From contig JAHRBS010000014.1 in NCBI GenBank assembly GCA_024305745.1, forward strand, positions 937,501-1,001,500: DNA of 64,000 nt. The letters run 5' to 3'. Position numbers and translations under genes: made by a program. Positions 62,790 to 64,000 of this stretch are shown here, one piece after another (the stretch's first letter is position 1; each line of letters opens with the position of its first letter). A model generated the notes under the pieces. That model did no database searches. It saw nothing but the letters and a program-made list of their open reading frames with translations, and was not told the origin of the DNA. This DNA comes from Polyporus tsugae. Its lineage: Eukaryota > Basidiomycota > Agaricomycetes > Polyporales > Polyporaceae.

Positions 62790-64000
62790 TCAGGCGCGGT
62801 AATCGAAGACGACACGGCCCCAGTCCTGGCCCTGGTAGATCAGGACACCGCGGACCTCGGCGCTGTCTAGCTCCAGCCCAAGCTCGAATTCTGCACGATA
62901 ACCACGGAAGGAGATAACACCATCAGTACAGCCCCGCCACAGGGATCATAAGCAAACTTGGCAGGCGCCTCGCCAGCAAAGTTTGAGATAACTTCAAGAG
63001 CGGAAGAGGCGGCACAGAGAGAAGCTACACGCGTGGCGAGGGATCGAGGGCGAGAAGACCACGCGTGCCTGCGCCGACGCCAGCCTCGCCGCCTCCTGCC
63101 CGAGCGCGCCCGCGCTGTTTGCCAGTGGAAGAAGACCACGACGCACCGGTGTAGAACCCGTTCGAGTTTGGCGTGCTCGCGTTCTGCTGGAAGCTCGGAA
63201 GCGCACCGAGATCGATCGTCCACTGGCACAGCTCCATGATCTCGCCCTGTACGTCACCCGCGCAAGGCAAGGAAAGAAGGAGATGGTTTGGCGTCAGTGG
63301 TATTGCACGCGAGCGAGGAGGGAGATGTGCCTCCCTCCGATCGCGCCGAGGCGCGCTGGCGATGCTCACCTCATCTGTGTACCGCATGATCTTATCGCTG
63401 TCTGAGGTGTACAGAGTTGCGACAAACGTCCGGTCTGCGCAAACGCGTCAGCGATGGCCATCAGGGTCAGAGGAGCGAGGCACGGCACAGAGCCGCAGGT
63501 TCCGAATGACAGACTTACCGCTCGCTATTTGGGAGAATTTGCTGGGGAAGGTAGGTCAGGAGGCCGCCCGCGTGCAGAGAGTGGTATAGAGCCCGGCATA
63601 CCAGAACGTCGTTTTGAGGCGTTGCCTACACGATCGTAATGAATACGGTCATCAAACCATGCGGCAGGCCGTTTGGGACAATAAAACTACGACGCACCCT
63701 TTCCGCAAAATCGCGCCCTTCGCGACCAGATACTGCAGCCTTTTTGAACCCCGGCATTAGTTTCTACGGCCTCCGACGGACACCGCGGTAAATCACAATT
63801 GATCGGGCCCTTACCTGTTTTCGCATATCGAAATACCAGCGTCGTTCTCCCTAATATAGGCTGGTCTCTTGAGCCAGTCTTCTTGCTCCGCAGGCAATTT
63901 CACCTAGACGACGATAGCGCGAACGGGAACTAGTGAGCGCGCTAACTACAGTGATTCCGGAGATTGCACCCATACCTTCAGCATGTATGATTGTGGCGCA
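62790..64000 (-). CDS. Hsp70-family (HSPA12-like) protein, C-terminal part (5' end outside window)
   Basis: The 3' end of a multi-exon gene entering from the right edge. Exons that join in phase: one ending at 63698 (YLVAKGAILRKG), 63625-63602, 63541-63519, 63434-63370, 63246-63147, 62890-62790. Across the junctions they read KGQRLKTTFCKFSQIASD, RTFVATLYTSDSDKIMRYTD, EGEIMELCQWTIDLGALPSF, then FYTEFELGLELDSAEVRGVL and a stop TGA at 62792-62790. This resembles the C-terminal region of the divergent Hsp70-like ATPases expanded in mushrooms (related to HSPA12): a GA(V/I)xxKG turn, a D..RYxD segment, 'CxxxxDLGxLPSF' and a final 'ExELGLxLxSAEVRGVL'. The nucleotide-binding half must lie beyond 64000. 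The last intron is 256 nt. The assignment is from recall of the family and should be treated as probable. Confidence 0.55.

Overview
The window looks like nuclear DNA of a basidiomycete fungus, most likely an Agaricomycete. Genes are GC-rich in the coding parts and cut by many introns of about 50-70 nt with GTRNGT donors and YAG acceptors. The gene set also fits: a GH55 exo-beta-1,3-glucanase, GH3 beta-xylosidase relics, HET-domain relics, a DUF6534-type membrane protein relic and an F-box/LRR protein of the kind abundant in these fungi. The species is not determined. No rRNA, convincing tRNA, CRISPR array, centromere or telomere repeat was seen.

Layout. 1-888 is the 3' end of a proline-rich putative nuclear protein. 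889-9390 has no gene I can support. 9.4-15.0 kb is a gene graveyard: two tandem HET-domain pseudogenes, then a 5'-truncated GH3 beta-xylosidase pseudogene cut by a 768-bp transposon-like element with an 8-bp target duplication. From 15.4 to 40.8 kb lies a mostly intact housekeeping block: a UPF0261 (Tm-1-like) protein, UBE2G1-type E2, ACOT9-type acyl-CoA thioesterase, F-box/LRR protein, ER Hsp70 BiP/Kar2, NatC catalytic subunit Naa30, the giant nucleoporin Nup192/Nup205, the Golgi SFT2 protein and a secreted GH55 glucanase. 41.9-45.9 kb is a second graveyard: a second GH3 pseudogene on the opposite strand and a decayed DUF6534-type membrane protein gene. From 47.3 kb come RNA polymerase III subunit RPC2, a UBE2G2-type E2, D-arabinono-1,4-lactone oxidase (ALO1), and at the right edge the 3' end of an Hsp70-family (HSPA12-like) gene.

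Exon structures of BiP (675 aa), RPC2 (1142 aa), UBE2G1 (181 aa), UBE2G2 (172 aa), Naa30 (199 aa) and SFT2 (207 aa) were built by hand. Each closes to an exact multiple of three and reproduces family motifs across every junction, so I regard them as reliable. NUP192, ACOT9, GH55, ALO1 and the Hsp70-like gene are mapped less precisely.

Functionally, several intact genes serve the ER and secretory route (BiP, both E2 classes used in ER-associated degradation, SFT2, a secreted glucanase). Whether that grouping means anything is untested. The clearest new structures are the element inside the GH3 relic, the complementary damage in the two GH3 copies, a 7-nt microexon in RPC2, and three TGACGTGG-type unfolded-protein-response motifs upstream of BiP.
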